The notes: generated by a model from the sequence alone, not told the origin. Counted from the first letter of the stretch, positions 16,895-26,804 are shown. The stretch is 64,000 bases of DNA from Azospirillum brasilense (GCF_003349955.1 NZ_QLKQ01000001.1:86691-150690); one strand, 5' to 3'. Numbers and translations are program-made.

Positions 16895-19800
16895 ATGACG
16901 CCCGCCCGCGACCGCAGGCATCCCCGCGTACGGCTGCAGCCGGCGATTCTGACCGGCGGCGCGATCCTGCTGGCGCTGATCGGCCTCCTCTTCCTCGGCA
17001 TCGTCGCCGAACAGGGCAAGATGGAACGGCTGGCCGCCGACAGCCAGGACCGCATGGTGCCGCTGATCCTGGAGCGCCAACGCGCCGTCGTGAATCTGGA
17101 GCGGCTGAAGCAGTCGGGGGCGATCGTCCTGTCCGCCGACGACGCCCGCCGCCGCCGCGAGGCCCTGCTGGCCGCCCAGGCGCTGGCCTTCCACCCGACC
17201 TTCCAGTTCGATCCCGCGCTGAAGCGGCAGGTGACGGACGCCTACGCGGTGATCCGGCAGGTCTCCTCGGCGAAGGCGCGGCGGTTGGAGAGTCCCCCCT
17301 CCGGCGATGCGGTCGCGCCCGCCGAGGAGGAGCGCCTCGCCGAGAAATGGGCGCAGACGCTCGTCGAACTGAACACGGTCGGCGACCGGCTGCTCGTCGA
17401 CGTGACCGAGCTGACGGCTGGCCGGCTGGGTCAGATCCAGGAACGCACCCGTCTGGTGTCGCAGGTCATCCAGTTCGCCTTCGTCGCGGTGCTGGCGATC
17501 TTCATCGCCGCGGGGCTGCTGATCCGCCGCCATGTGGTGCGGCCCCTGCTCTTCGCGGCCGACGGTCTGCGCCGCATCGGCGAGGGCGAGCGCGACATCC
17601 GGCTTCCCGGCGCCCGCACCCAGGAGCTGGACAGCATCCTGAACGCCGTCGTCCGGCTGGGCACCCAGGCCGAGGAGCTGCGCCTGACCCGCGACCGGGC
17701 GGAGGCGGCGTCCCAGGCGAAGGCCAGCTTCCTTGCCAACATGAGCCACGAGATCCGCACCCCGATGAACGCGGTGATCGGTCTGTCGCATCTGGCTCTG
17801 AAAACCGACCTGACGCCGCGCCAGCGCGACTACGTGCTCAAGATCAGCCAATCCGGCCAGCATCTGCTGGGCATCATCAACGACATCCTGGATTTCTCCA
17901 AGATCGAGGCCGGGAAGCTGAGCGTCGAGCGCACCGGCTTCCACCTCGACAAGGTGCTGGGCACGCTGGCCGACCTGATCGCAGAAAAGGCCGCGGCCAA
18001 GGGGCTGGAACTGATCTTCGACGTCGCCCAGAACGTGCCCAGCGACCTGCTCGGCGATCCGCTGCGCATCGGACAGATCCTGGTCAACTACGCCAACAAC
18101 GCGGTCAAGTTCACCGAGCGCGGCGAGATCGCCATCATCGTGCGGCTGGAGGAGGAGGTCGGGAGCGAGCTTCTGGTCCGCTTCGAGGTGCGCGACACCG
18201 GCATCGGTTTGAACGACGACCAGAAAAATCAGCTCTTCCAAAGCTTTCAGCAGGCCGACGCCTCGACCACCCGAAAGTACGGCGGCACCGGTCTGGGGCT
18301 GGCCATCTCCAAGCGGCTGGCCGAGCTGATGGGCGGTTCGGTCGGGGTGGACAGCGCGCCGGGCCGTGGCTCCTGCTTCTGGTTCACCGCCCGGCTGGGC
18401 CGCGACAAGCCGCGCCGCGTTCTGCTGCCGCGGCCGGACCTGCGTGGCTTGCGCTGTCTGGTGGTGGACGACAACGAGAACGCCCGCGTCGTGCTGACCG
18501 ACATGCTGTCGGCCATGTCCTTCACCGCGGAGGCCGTGGAGTCCGGCCCCGCCGCCATCCAGGCGGCGCGGTTCGCGGCGCGCGAGGGGCGGCCCTTCCG
18601 TGTCGTCCTTCTGGATTGGCAGATGCCGGGCATGGACGGCCTGGAGACCTCCGCCGGCCTCGCCGCTTTGGAGCTGGACCAGGCCCCCCACCACATCATG
18701 GTCACCTCCTATGGCCGGGAGGAGGTGCTGAAGGGTGCCGAGAACACGGCGATCGAAGAGGTTCTGTTCAAGCCGGTCAACCCGTCCGCCCTGTTCGACG
18801 GCATCATGCGGGTTCTGGGCGCGGACGAGCAGACGGCGGACACCCCTTCGGCGACCGCCGCCACGTCCGCCGCCGACCTGTCGCACCTGCGCGGCGCCCG
18901 CATCCTGCTGGCGGAGGACAACGACCTGAACCAGCAGGTGGCCTGCGAGCTGTTGGGCGACGCCGGGCTGGTGGTGGAGGTCGCGGAGAACGGCGCCATC
19001 GCCGTGGGCATGGTGCAGGCGGCCCACTACGACCTCGTGCTGATGGACATGCAGATGCCGGTCATGGACGGCGTCGCCGCGACCGTGGAAATCCGCCGGC
19101 TGGGCTTCACCGGCCTGCCCATCGTCGCCATGACCGCCAACGCCATGCAGGCCGACCGCGACCGTTGCCTCGACGCCGGCATGAACGATTATCTGGCCAA
19201 GCCCATCGACCCGGATGCGCTGTGGGACACCCTGCTGGCCTGGATCACGCCCCGGCCGGGGTTGGGCGCCGGGTCCCCGGCTCCCAACCCCGCGCCGGCT
19301 GTGGAAGACCCGGGCGACCTGCCCACCGGCGTTCCCGGACTCGACACCGTCACCGGGCTGTCGCGGGTGCTGGGCAAGAAGCGTCTCTACCTCGACCTGC
19401 TGCGCAAGTTCTCCGCCGGACAAAGCGGAGTGGTCACCGCGATCCGCTCGGCGCTGGACGCGGGCGACGTCATCACGGCGGAGCGGTACGCCCACACGCT
19501 GAAGGGAACCGCCGGCAACATCGGCGCCCACCCGGTCCAGGATGCCGCCGAACAGTTGGAAACGGCCATCCGCGATGCCCGGCCACGCCCGGAGATCGAC
19601 GCCCGGCTGGCCGCGTTGAAACCGCCTTTGGGTGCCCTTCTCGCCCATCTGGACGCGGCACTGACGACGAACGGCGACGGCGCGCCGTCCGCGGTCCCGC
19701 CGGCCATGGTGGATGCGGCCGAACTCCGCGGCCTGTGCCACCGGCTCCGCCAGCTTCTGCTCGACAGCGATCCCGACGCCGAGGACGTGCTGACGGCGAA

Positions 19801-19936
19801 CGCCGACCTTCTGCAAGCGGCCTTCCCCGATCGGTTCGAAGCCATCGTCGGCCAGATCCGCAATTTCGACTTCGACGAGGCCGCCGCCACCCTGGACGCG
19901 GCCCTGATCGACCGCGGCATGACCACCCAATCCTGA
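16895..19936 (+). CDS. Hybrid sensor histidine kinase with two receivers and Hpt
   Basis: The 1013-residue phosphorelay protein has a membrane helix (about 22-42), a periplasmic helical domain (about 45-188), a second helix (about 191-213), HAMP, HisKA with the H-box [20 protein letters not shown] near 278, an ATPase domain (about 395-510; G-box [19 protein letters not shown]), receiver 1 (about 518-640, [12 protein letters not shown]), receiver 2 (about 668-785, [12 protein letters not shown], phosphoacceptor in [13 protein letters not shown]) and a C-terminal Hpt domain with phospho-His in [12 protein letters not shown] near 867. The periplasmic domain is too small to be a binding protein itself, so the two solute-binding proteins encoded upstream are its likely partners. 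A single-domain regulator follows. Confidence 0.92.
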   Translation: MTPARDRRHPRVRLQPAILTGGAILLALIGLLFLGIVAEQGKMERLAADSQDRMVPLILERQRAVVNLERLKQSGAIVLSADDARRRREALLAAQALAFHPTFQFDPALKRQVTDAYAVIRQVSSAKARRLESPPSGDAVAPAEEERLAEKWAQTLVELNTVGDRLLVDVTELTAGRLGQIQERTRLVSQVIQFAFVAVLAIFIAAGLLIRRHVVRPLLFAADGLRRIGEGERDIRLPGARTQELDSILNAVVRLGTQAEELRLTRDRAEAASQAKASFLANMSHEIRTPMNAVIGLSHLALKTDLTPRQRDYVLKISQSGQHLLGIINDILDFSKIEAGKLSVERTGFHLDKVLGTLADLIAEKAAAKGLELIFDVAQNVPSDLLGDPLRIGQILVNYANNAVKFTERGEIAIIVRLEEEVGSELLVRFEVRDTGIGLNDDQKNQLFQSFQQADASTTRKYGGTGLGLAISKRLAELMGGSVGVDSAPGRGSCFWFTARLGRDKPRRVLLPRPDLRGLRCLVVDDNENARVVLTDMLSAMSFTAEAVESGPAAIQAARFAAREGRPFRVVLLDWQMPGMDGLETSAGLAALELDQAPHHIMVTSYGREEVLKGAENTAIEEVLFKPVNPSALFDGIMRVLGADEQTADTPSATAATSAADLSHLRGARILLAEDNDLNQQVACELLGDAGLVVEVAENGAIAVGMVQAAHYDLVLMDMQMPVMDGVAATVEIRRLGFTGLPIVAMTANAMQADRDRCLDAGMNDYLAKPIDPDALWDTLLAWITPRPGLGAGSPAPNPAPAVEDPGDLPTGVPGLDTVTGLSRVLGKKRLYLDLLRKFSAGQSGVVTAIRSALDAGDVITAERYAHTLKGTAGNIGAHPVQDAAEQLETAIRDARPRPEIDARLAALKPPLGALLAHLDAALTTNGDGAPSAVPPAMVDAAELRGLCHRLRQLLLDSDPDAEDVLTANADLLQAAFPDRFEAIVGQIRNFDFDEAAATLDAALIDRGMTTQS

Positions 19937-19975
19937 CAGACGCCGGCCCCCCGGCTTCCAATTCGGAACGCTTTC

Positions 19976-20383
19976 ATGGACATCGCATCGCCCGCACCGG
20001 CTCCTGCCGCGTCGAAGCCCACCATCCTCGTCGTTGACGACACGCCGGACAATCTGAAGCTGCTCAGCGGCCTGCTGAAGGACAGCTATCGGGTGAAGGT
20101 CGCCAACAACGGGCGCAAGGCGCTGGAGATCGCCGCCGCGATTCCGGCGCCGGACCTGATCCTGCTGGACGTGGTCATGCCGGAGATGGACGGCTATGAG
20201 GTCTGCGCCGCCTTGAAGGAGGCGCCGGAAACCCGCAACATCCCCGTGATCTTCCTGACCGGACGGGCCGACGAGGCCGACCGGGAACGCGGCTTCGCCA
20301 TGGGGGCGGTGGATTACATCGCCAAGCCGGTCGATCCCCCATCGGTGCTGGAGCGTGTCGCCGCGCGCATTCCGGCCTGCTGA
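19976..20383 (+). CDS. Single-domain response regulator
   Basis: The 135-residue protein is a lone receiver domain: [18 protein letters not shown], phosphoacceptor Asp in [16 protein letters not shown], Thr in FLTGRADE and Lys in YIAKPVDPP. There is no output domain, so it would pass phosphate or act by protein contact, as CheY-type proteins do. It follows the hybrid kinase gene by 39 bases and is the likely acceptor from its Hpt domain. Its sequence closely resembles the receiver of the convergent receiver-kinase protein just downstream, which suggests a local duplication. Confidence 0.88.
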   Translation: MDIASPAPAPAASKPTILVVDDTPDNLKLLSGLLKDSYRVKVANNGRKALEIAAAIPAPDLILLDVVMPEMDGYEVCAALKEAPETRNIPVIFLTGRADEADRERGFAMGAVDYIAKPVDPPSVLERVAARIPAC

Positions 20384-20408
20384 TTGCGGATTCCTCTGCG
20401 AGCCGACC

Positions 20409-21638
20409 TCAGGCCGGCGCGTCGGCCGGAGCGGAGACGCGCCTCGGCATGCGGACGACGAAGCTGGCGCCGCCGCCGGGCTGGCTTTCGACCTCGATGG
20501 TCCCCTGAAGCACCTGATGGACGAGGTTGAAGGCGATGTAGAGCCCCAGCCCCGGATATTCGATGCCCCGGCGGGTGGTGAAGAAGGGATCGAACAGCTT
20601 GGGCAGATGCTCCGGGTCGATCCCCTTGCCATCGTCGGACAGGCGCAGTTCCACCCAATCCTCCTCCCGCGCCGTGACCGACAGGATGACGCGCCCGTTC
20701 TGGCCGGGCCGGAAGGCGTGGGCCACCGCGTTGCGGATCAGGATGGACAGCACCTCCGACAATGGGCCGGGATGGCTGTCGATGGCCAGACCGGCGGGAC
20801 AGGACACGGTGAGGCTGTGCCCGGCCTCGCGCAGATGCGGGTCCAGCCCGAACAGCGCGTCGGAGAGATAGTCCTTGAGGTCGAACACCCGCCGTTCCGA
20901 TCCGGCACGGTCCACCACGACCTGCTTGAAGCTCTGGATCAGGTTGGCGGTGCGCACGATGTTGGTGGTGACCAGCAGGGTCCCCTCCCGCGCGTTCTCC
21001 AGGAAGCGGGCGAGGTCGGATTTGCGGATCGCCCCGCTCTGGAATTGCGAGGCCAACGATTCGACCAGTCCGGAGAGATGGGACACCGCGGTCAAGGCCA
21101 CGCCGATCGGCGTGTTGATCTCATGGGCGACACCGGACACCAGAAGGCCCAACGCCGCCATCTTCTCCGTCTGGATCAGGTGTTGCTGCGTCTCCTCCAG
21201 CCGGCTGTGGGCGGCCCGCACCTCCTCGACGGTGGCGCGCAGCGAGTCGGCGGTGGCCTTCAGCGACAGGTGGTTCTTCACCCGCGCCAAGACGATGGGG
21301 GGACTGATCGGCTTGCTGATGTAATCGACGGCGCCCAGATCGAGGCCGAACTTCTCGTCCTCCACCGAGGTGCGGGCGGTGAGGAAGATCACCGGAACGT
21401 CGCTGGTTCGCGGATCGGCCTTCAGGCGGCGGCACACCTCGTAGCCGTCCATGCTCGGCATCATCACGTCGAGCAGGATCAGATCGGGCGGATGGTCGGA
21501 AAAGGCGATGCGCAGAGCGGCGTCGCCGTTGTTCACCGTTTTGACCGCATAAATGGATTTCAGGTGGCTGCTCAGCAGCGACAGGTTGTCGGCGGTGTCA
21601 TCCACGATGAGAATCGTCGCCTTCGTCGGTGCTCCCAT
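20409..21638 (-). CDS. Receiver-histidine kinase protein (soluble)
   Basis: The 409-residue protein has an N-terminal receiver (about 5-125: [18 protein letters not shown], phosphoacceptor in [16 protein letters not shown]), a coiled linker, a HisKA-like domain with H-box [19 protein letters not shown] and an ATPase domain with G-box [11 protein letters not shown] and [19 protein letters not shown]. There is no membrane segment, so it is a cytoplasmic kinase controlled by phosphorylation of its receiver. The ATG at 21638 has the strong site GAGGAAGGGG upstream. It is convergent with the single-domain regulator gene, and the two receivers are close paralogues. Together with the hybrid kinase this suggests one branched phosphorelay. 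Confidence 0.87.
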   Translation of the reverse strand: MGAPTKATILIVDDTADNLSLLSSHLKSIYAVKTVNNGDAALRIAFSDHPPDLILLDVMMPSMDGYEVCRRLKADPRTSDVPVIFLTARTSVEDEKFGLDLGAVDYISKPISPPIVLARVKNHLSLKATADSLRATVEEVRAAHSRLEETQQHLIQTEKMAALGLLVSGVAHEINTPIGVALTAVSHLSGLVESLASQFQSGAIRKSDLARFLENAREGTLLVTTNIVRTANLIQSFKQVVVDRAGSERRVFDLKDYLSDALFGLDPHLREAGHSLTVSCPAGLAIDSHPGPLSEVLSILIRNAVAHAFRPGQNGRVILSVTAREEDWVELRLSDDGKGIDPEHLPKLFDPFFTTRRGIEYPGLGLYIAFNLVHQVLQGTIEVESQPGGGASFVVRMPRRVSAPADAPA

Positions 21639-22031
21639 ATCCGCCCCTTCCTCTTGCGGCGGACAAGACGATCCGGCGCTCCCCCGGTTTGGGGCGCCAG
21701 CCATAACCAGCGCGTCACTGGCCTGCCGAAACACCCACGTCCGCCAGAGGCGACCTTACAACGCGATTTTTTATCGGCAAAGACAATTTATCAGTGCTTA
21801 AATGAAGAACAACTCTCTCCTAAAAATCGTCTTACGGCGAAAAAACAACTTAATTTTATGCATTGTCCGAGTTCACCGGACGCTGTGCCGCGCCGAGGGG
21901 AACCGGCCGGCCCCCAAGGGCGTTTCCGTGTCCGCGAGCGACGGGCGGGGCGCGAAAAAGTGGTAGCCCGCCCCCACCCGTCAAACTGTCACAGACCGCT
22001 CGTATAGTCCGTCCAACTTTGGAAATGCCTC
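21639..22031. other. Intergenic region upstream of the receiver-kinase and small Cys genes
   Basis: About 390 bases between divergent genes. The middle (about 21765-21860) is strongly AT-rich for this genome, with several A and T runs, so it probably holds the promoters of both sides. I see no clear operator, terminator or RNA gene in it. Confidence 0.45.
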
Positions 22032-22289
22032 GTGAATCCAGCCATGACGACGCCGACACACACCCGTAAGCTCCAGACCACTCCCACGCCCAAGCTCCAT
22101 TGCGCCTGCTGCGGGCGTCCCTTCACCCGCAGTTCCGGCCGCGGCCCCGCTCCGCTCTACTGTTCGGCGGACTGCCGGACGCAGATTCGCATCCGCCAAC
22201 GGGTCTGGTCGAGCCGGCCCGGCTACGCCGCCGCGGGCGGCACGGCCAACCACCGCCCCCCCCTGTTCGAAACGGCCTGCGCATCATGA
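22032..22289 (+). CDS. small Cys-motif protein
   Basis: This encodes 85 residues from a GTG at 22032 with GGAAA about 8 bases upstream; an ATG at 22044 is the alternative. It contains LHCACCGRPFTRSSGRG followed by LYCSADCR, a C-X2-C...C-X3-C pattern that should bind one zinc in a treble-clef or zinc-ribbon fold. The surroundings are basic, so nucleic acid binding is possible. Its stop overlaps the start of the next gene as ATGA, so the two are coupled. I do not recognise a named family. Confidence 0.6.
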   Translation: MNPAMTTPTHTRKLQTTPTPKLHCACCGRPFTRSSGRGPAPLYCSADCRTQIRIRQRVWSSRPGYAAAGGTANHRPPLFETACAS

Positions 22290-22723
22290 TGAAGCTGGTG
22301 ATCCACGACCGCCATTCCGCCGCCGGACTGATCCTGCCGGAGGTCGGCCACATGCGCGACGTCGTGCGCGCCCTGCGCGGGCTGGAAACGGTGGACAGCG
22401 CGTCGGTGCTGCTCGAAGCCTTCGCCCGGCGCTGCCTGGAGGCCGGCGTGGCCTTCGATTCGACGGACCCGCTGACCGCCTGCTCCTTCTGCACCCACTT
22501 GGTGGAGGTGGAGGTCCATGCGGAGGACGGAGCGGCGCCCGTCCAGTTCGTCCGGCTCTACGACCGCGACACCGACGGCATCCTCTGCCGCCGTCATCAC
22601 GGCACCCTGCACGCGGTGGCCCGCCAGTTGCGGTGCGAGGACGGCGTGCCCTTCCCCACCCTGCCGGCCATCGCCGCCAAGACGGCGGCCCTCACGGCGG
22701 GCATCCCGCCGCGCCCGCTCTGA
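22286..22723 (+). CDS. hypothetical protein with a possible metal site
   Basis: The 145-residue protein starts at the ATG overlapping the stop of the preceding Cys-motif gene. The first half is helical (LILPEVGHMRDVVRALRGLE). The second half has ACSFCTHLVEVEV and, 24 residues on, GILCRRHHGTL, an arrangement of three Cys and two His that could bind zinc or iron. There is no signal peptide. It is convergent with the SDR gene. I do not recognise a family, and the coupling to another Cys protein is the main clue. Confidence 0.62.
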   Translation: MMKLVIHDRHSAAGLILPEVGHMRDVVRALRGLETVDSASVLLEAFARRCLEAGVAFDSTDPLTACSFCTHLVEVEVHAEDGAAPVQFVRLYDRDTDGILCRRHHGTLHAVARQLRCEDGVPFPTLPAIAAKTAALTAGIPPRPL

Positions 22724-22769
22724 CCCAGGCGGACGCGGACGGGTTCGCCAACCGTTACAGCAGGTCCCG

Positions 22770-23546
22770 TTACGGCATATACTGGCCGCCGTTGACGTCG
22801 AGAACCTGCCCGGTGATGTAGCCGCTGCAGGCGTGCGACGCGAAGAACAGGAAGGTCGGGGCGCATTCCTCCGGACGGCCGAAGCGGCCCATCGGGAAGC
22901 CCGAGCCGATGCGGGCCTTGGTGTCCTCGTCCTTGTCGGCGTGGAAGGCCGTGTCGAAGGTGCCCGGCGAGACCATGTTGAAGCGGATGCCGTCCTTGGT
23001 GTGGAAGGCCACCCAGTTCTTCTGGATGTTGTGCAGCCACGCCTTCGCCGCGCCGTACAGGCCGGCGCCCGGACCGCCGCCGGTGTAGCCGGCGACCGAA
23101 CCGACCGAGATCACCGAAGAGGTGGTGCCGTTCTGCGCCGCCGCGGCCTTCAGGTGCGGCAGGGCGTGCTTGGTCACCATCAGCGCGGAGCGCGAGTTCA
23201 GGTCGGTCACCGCGTCGAAGAACGCGTCGTCGATCTCCGGCAGCGGCTTGCGCGCGACCAGACCACCGGCGTTGTTGATGAGCACGTCGATGCCGCCGAA
23301 GCGCTCGACGAAGGCCTCGACCAGCGTGCCGCAGGCCGCGCTGTCCGACACGTCGGCCTGGAGGAAGACGACCTCGCCGCCCAGCCCGTTCAGGCGGGCC
23401 AGCGTGGTCTCCAGGTCCGCCGGAACGCGGCGGCCGTTCATGGCGACCTTGGCGCCGGCGCGGGCGAACGCCTCCACCGCCGCCAGGCCGATGCCCTGGG
23501 TGGAGCCGGTGATCAGAACGCGCTTGCCCTTCAGATCGTCAAACAT
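22770..23546 (-). CDS. SDR oxidoreductase, candidate sugar 1-dehydrogenase
   Basis: The 258-residue short-chain dehydrogenase has the cofactor turn TGSTQGIG, the structural NNAGG, the catalytic Ser in SVGSVAGY and the active-site YGAAK (YxxxK). It is the last gene of the sugar acid operon, after the SMP-30 lactonase gene. In De Ley-Doudoroff pathways an NAD(P)-dependent dehydrogenase makes the lactone that a lactonase then opens, so galactose (or arabinose/fucose) 1-dehydrogenase is the best inference. Other sugar or hydroxy acid substrates cannot be excluded. The ATG at 23546 has GAGAGG upstream. A 117-base repeat lies between it and the SMP-30 gene. Confidence 0.8.
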   Translation of the reverse strand: MFDDLKGKRVLITGSTQGIGLAAVEAFARAGAKVAMNGRRVPADLETTLARLNGLGGEVVFLQADVSDSAACGTLVEAFVERFGGIDVLINNAGGLVARKPLPEIDDAFFDAVTDLNSRSALMVTKHALPHLKAAAAQNGTTSSVISVGSVAGYTGGGPGAGLYGAAKAWLHNIQKNWVAFHTKDGIRFNMVSPGTFDTAFHADKDEDTKARIGSGFPMGRFGRPEECAPTFLFFASHACSGYITGQVLDVNGGQYMP

Positions 23547-23577
23547 TCCTTGCCTCTCGTGTCTTGGTCTTGACATT

Positions 23578-23694
23578 CCCTCTCCCCTCCGGGGAGAGGG
23601 TTAGGGTGAGGGGGTTGCGCTTTTGCCGGACGCACCGCGACGCGCACCCCCCTCACCGGCCCTTCAGGCCACCCTCTCCCCAGAGGGGAGAGGG
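23578..23694. repeat. 117-base palindromic interspersed repeat, copy A
   Basis: Each end carries a strong hairpin (CCCTCTCCCCTCCGGGGAGAGGG at the left, split by 3 bases; the matching form at the right), joined by GGTGAGGGGG and CCCCCCTCACC arms around a variable centre. A near-identical copy in reverse orientation lies at 43889-44005. It resembles REP/BIME-type elements and sits between two genes of one operon. Confidence 0.75.
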
Positions 23695-23695
23695 T

Positions 23696-24610
23696 TCAAT
23701 CGGCCAGGCGGGGTTCCGGCAGGCCCTGGGCGCCGGGATCGAACATCAGGACGCGCCCGCCATGCGGGTCCTCGGCGAGGTCCGCCGGCCCGCGGCTGAG
23801 CGAGGTGACCAGCATCGTCCGCAGGTCCGGCCCGCCGAAGGCGCACATGGTCGGCTTGCGCATCGGCACCTCGATGCGGCGGTCGAGGTCGCCGTTCGGA
23901 GTGAAGCGCTTGATGCAACCCTCATCCAGGCAGCAGATCCAGTAGCAGCCGTCGACGTCCACCGCGGCACCGTCGGGGCGCCCGACCATGGCCCGCATGT
24001 CGACGAAGGGGCGGCGGTTGCCGGCGGTGCCGGTGTCCGTGTCATAGTCCCAGGCCCAGACCATCCGCACGTCGCGGTGGCTGTCGGACGCGTAGAGCGT
24101 GCGCCCGTCCGGGCTGAAGGCGGAGCCGTTGGGGATGATGTAGCCGCCGGTGCCCGTCTCGGTCAGCCCGTCGGCCCGCGTGAAGCGGTGCCACAGGCCG
24201 GAGGAGTCACCCTTGCTGATGTCCATGACCATGCTGGACAGCCAGAACCGCCCCTGCCGGTCGCAGCGCCCGTCGTTGAAGCGCATGCCCTCCTTGGGGA
24301 AGCGGTGGGTGGCGAGGGTGGTGACCACCGCCTCCCCGCCTTCGTCCGGCAGGTCCACGTCGAAGATTCCGGTCTCGCAGGCGCAGACCGCGCCGCCGTC
24401 CGGACGCAGGACGAGGCTGCCGATCATCTCCGGCAGGGTCCAGCGGCGGTGGGCACCGCTGGACGGGTCGAGCCGGTGGATGGTCCGCGCCGGGATGTCG
24501 ATCCAGGTCCATGAGGCCCGCTCGGTGTCCCAGACCGGATTCTCGCCGGTGCCGTTGCGCAGCTCGGGATCGAAGACGGCCTCCAGGCCGATGCTGGTCG
24601 TGGTCGTCAT
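23696..24610 (-). CDS. SMP-30/gluconolactonase family protein, candidate sugar lactonase
   Basis: The 304-residue protein is a six-bladed propeller of the SMP-30/LRE family, which opens sugar lactones with a bound divalent metal. Visible family signatures are GTGENPVWD (metal Glu), EGMRFNDGRCD, PNGSAFSPDGRTLYASDS (metal Asn) and GRPDGAAVDVDGCYW (metal Asp). Its start overlaps the stop of tctA (ATGA). With the neighbouring dehydrogenase, kinase and aldolase genes it probably hydrolyses galactonolactone or a related aldonolactone. The length is normal and all metal-site motifs are present. Confidence 0.87.
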   Translation of the reverse strand: MTTTTSIGLEAVFDPELRNGTGENPVWDTERASWTWIDIPARTIHRLDPSSGAHRRWTLPEMIGSLVLRPDGGAVCACETGIFDVDLPDEGGEAVVTTLATHRFPKEGMRFNDGRCDRQGRFWLSSMVMDISKGDSSGLWHRFTRADGLTETGTGGYIIPNGSAFSPDGRTLYASDSHRDVRMVWAWDYDTDTGTAGNRRPFVDMRAMVGRPDGAAVDVDGCYWICCLDEGCIKRFTPNGDLDRRIEVPMRKPTMCAFGGPDLRTMLVTSLSRGPADLAEDPHGGRVLMFDPGAQGLPEPRLAD

Positions 24611-26151
24611 TCCGGGGTCCCCATGCGGCTGCTCCCAGCGGCCGGGTTGATCGTCGTCGGTCCGCCGGGCGAGCGTTGCGCCCACAGGCGGCGCAGCAGC
24701 GGAAGCATCAGCGTCAGGATCGCGATGGTCAGCAGGACCGCGGTGATCGGGCGGGTGTAGAGGAAGTCGTAGCTGCCGCCCGACAACGACAACGCGCGGC
24801 GGAAGTTCGCCTCCGCCATCGGCCCCATGATGAGGGCGAGCACGACGGGCGAGGCCGGGAAGTCCCACTTCTGCATGAAGTAGCCGACGACGCCGGCGGC
24901 CAGCATGATCCAGATGTCGAACAGGCTGTTGTTGATGGCGTAGGTACCGACGATGCACAGCGCCAGGATGCACGGCGTCAGAACCGACTTCGGCATCTGC
25001 AGGATGCGCCCCATGAAGCGCAGCGAGCCGAGGCCGACCACCAGCATCATCACGTAGCAGACCAGCATGCCGGCGAACAGCGTGAAGACCAGATCGGCAT
25101 GGTCCTTGAACAGCAGCGGGCCGGGCTGCAGGCCCTGGAGCGTCAGGGCGCCCAGCATCACGGCGGTCACCGCGTCGCCGGGGATGCCGAGAGTCAGCAT
25201 GGTCAGCAGCGCGCCGCCCGTGCAACCGTTGGCGCCGGATTCACAAGCGGCGACGGCGCCCAGCTCGCCCTTGCCGTAATTCTCGGGCGTCTTGCTGAAG
25301 CGCTTGGCCTCGTTGTAGGCGACGAATGCGGCGATGTCGGCGCCGGCGCCCGGGATCATGCCGATGATGATGCCGAGGCCCGAAGAGCGCGCGATGTTGC
25401 CCAATTGGCGGCGGAACATGTGCCAGGGCGGGATGATGCGGTCCAGCGCCGCGGCCATGCCGGCGCGAACCTGCGGGTCCTCCAGCGACTTGAAGGCTTC
25501 GGCGGCGGCGAACAGGCCGATCATCACCGGGATGAAGGGCACGTTGAACAGCTCGGTGTAGCCGCCGGTGTAGCGCGGGAAGCCGCCCATCGGGTCGAGT
25601 CCGACGGTCGCCAGCAGCAGGCCGAGGAAGCCGGAGATCAGGCCCTTGATGACCGACACGCCGGAAATGCTGGCAATGATCGACAGGCCGAAGACGGCGA
25701 GCGCGAAGGATTCCGACGCGCTGAATTCCAACGCGAAGCGCGCCAGCACCGGGGCCAGGAAGATCAGCACGAACACGCTGGCCGTGCCGCCCAGGAAGGA
25801 CGAGAAGGTGGCGGTGCCGAGCGCGATGCCGGCCTGCCCCTTCTTGGTCAGCTCGAAGCCGTCGATGGCGGTGGCGGCGGCGGCCGGGGTGCCGGGAATC
25901 TTGAGCAGGATGGCCGTGACCGACCCGCCGTAGATGCCGCCGAAGAAGACACCGGAAATCATCAACAGGCCCGACAGCGGGTCCATGCCGAAGGTGAAGG
26001 GCAGCAGGATCGCCACGCCCATCGTTGCCGTCAGGCCGGGCAGCGCGCCGATGATGATGCCCAGCGTAACGCCGAACAGGGCGAGCAGCAGCGCCATGGG
26101 CTGGTTGAACAGCGCCTGCGCGCCGTGAAGAAGCATGTCGAGTTCGTACAT
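24607..26151 (-). CDS. tctA: TctA, large permease of a tripartite tricarboxylate transporter
   Basis: The 514-residue protein has about twelve hydrophobic segments and the TctA signatures GALPGLTATMGVAILLPFTFG near the N-terminus and GIIIGMIPGAGADIAAFVAY in the middle. Such permeases work with TctB and the periplasmic TctC to import carboxylates using ion gradients. The operon with galactonate-type enzymes suggests a sugar acid substrate rather than citrate, which is inference. The ATG at 26151 has GGAGGGG upstream; the stop overlaps the SMP-30 start. Confidence 0.92.
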   Translation of the reverse strand: MYELDMLLHGAQALFNQPMALLLALFGVTLGIIIGALPGLTATMGVAILLPFTFGMDPLSGLLMISGVFFGGIYGGSVTAILLKIPGTPAAAATAIDGFELTKKGQAGIALGTATFSSFLGGTASVFVLIFLAPVLARFALEFSASESFALAVFGLSIIASISGVSVIKGLISGFLGLLLATVGLDPMGGFPRYTGGYTELFNVPFIPVMIGLFAAAEAFKSLEDPQVRAGMAAALDRIIPPWHMFRRQLGNIARSSGLGIIIGMIPGAGADIAAFVAYNEAKRFSKTPENYGKGELGAVAACESGANGCTGGALLTMLTLGIPGDAVTAVMLGALTLQGLQPGPLLFKDHADLVFTLFAGMLVCYVMMLVVGLGSLRFMGRILQMPKSVLTPCILALCIVGTYAINNSLFDIWIMLAAGVVGYFMQKWDFPASPVVLALIMGPMAEANFRRALSLSGGSYDFLYTRPITAVLLTIAILTLMLPLLRRLWAQRSPGGPTTINPAAGSSRMGTPE

Positions 26152-26199
26152 CTCACCCCTCCGTCAGCGGAGTGTTGCGGCCGGTCGGATCGGTTCGGG

Positions 26200-26712
26200 T
26201 CATTCGAAAAGACTCCCGACCGGAAGCGGCACGCTGAGCGCCACGGCGAAGGCGGCGTAGATGAGCGCGGTCAGCACGGCGGCGATGGCGGCGTTCGCGA
26301 TCACGTTGCGCCGCCCCATCAGCCACATCAGGCCGAACAGGTAGATCGGCGTCGCGATGGCGTAGCCGACGAACTCCATGGCGTACAGGCAGGCGGCGGT
26401 CGCGACGATGCCGATGGCCACCGTGCCGTAGCTGGCCTTGGGTTCGGCCTGCGCCGGATCGTCCGGGGGAGCGGCCGGCGCCCGAAGCGTGTTGAAGACC
26501 AGGATCGCGCAGAGCACCAGAAGGGCGACCGCGAAGATGATCGGGAAGCGTGCAGGGCCGACGTCGGTCTCCAGCATGGTCGGCGGGAAATCACCCGCGA
26601 CGATGATGGCGGCCACAGCGACCGCCATGACGAGGACAGCGATGACCAGCGTGGCAAGGCGGTCCTGCGGGCGCAGGCCAACCTTGCCGCCCGGAGCGGG
26701 AGCGTTGCTCAT
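26200..26712 (-). CDS. tctB: TctB, small membrane subunit of the tripartite tricarboxylate transporter
   Basis: The 170-residue protein has four predicted membrane helices in two pairs with a hydrophilic loop between (APAAPPDDPAQAEPKAS), the usual TctB layout and length. The segment between helices 1 and 2 contains FPPTMLETDVGPARFP, typical of the family. It precedes tctA by 48 bases and follows tctC by 92 bases; a strong hairpin in that spacer may lower its expression relative to the binding protein. Confidence 0.88.
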   Translation of the reverse strand: MSNAPAPGGKVGLRPQDRLATLVIAVLVMAVAVAAIIVAGDFPPTMLETDVGPARFPIIFAVALLVLCAILVFNTLRAPAAPPDDPAQAEPKASYGTVAIGIVATAACLYAMEFVGYAIATPIYLFGLMWLMGRRNVIANAAIAAVLTALIYAAFAVALSVPLPVGSLFE

Positions 26713-26732
26713 GAATGAATCTCCTTCGGACG

Positions 26733-26756
26733 CCCGGCGGCCCGAAGGCCGCCGGG
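26733..26756 (-). promoter_or_regulatory. Hairpin between tctC and tctB
   Basis: CCCGGCGGCC and GGCCGCCGGG pair perfectly over 10 bases with a 4-base loop. No T-run follows, so it is more likely an RNA-stability or partial-attenuation element than a full terminator. It lies between the binding-protein gene and the membrane subunit genes. Confidence 0.55.
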
Positions 26757-26804
26757 GACACGCCGGGGATGCGGCTTACGTGAAGCGGCTTGCTTAGGAT
26801 CGGC

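Noticed and set aside
16847..20632. A 1,261-codon minus-strand frame opposite the hybrid kinase
   Set aside because: The plus-strand kinase, receiver and Hpt motifs are all intact. The antisense frame has low-complexity Gln/Gly/His composition and no domains.
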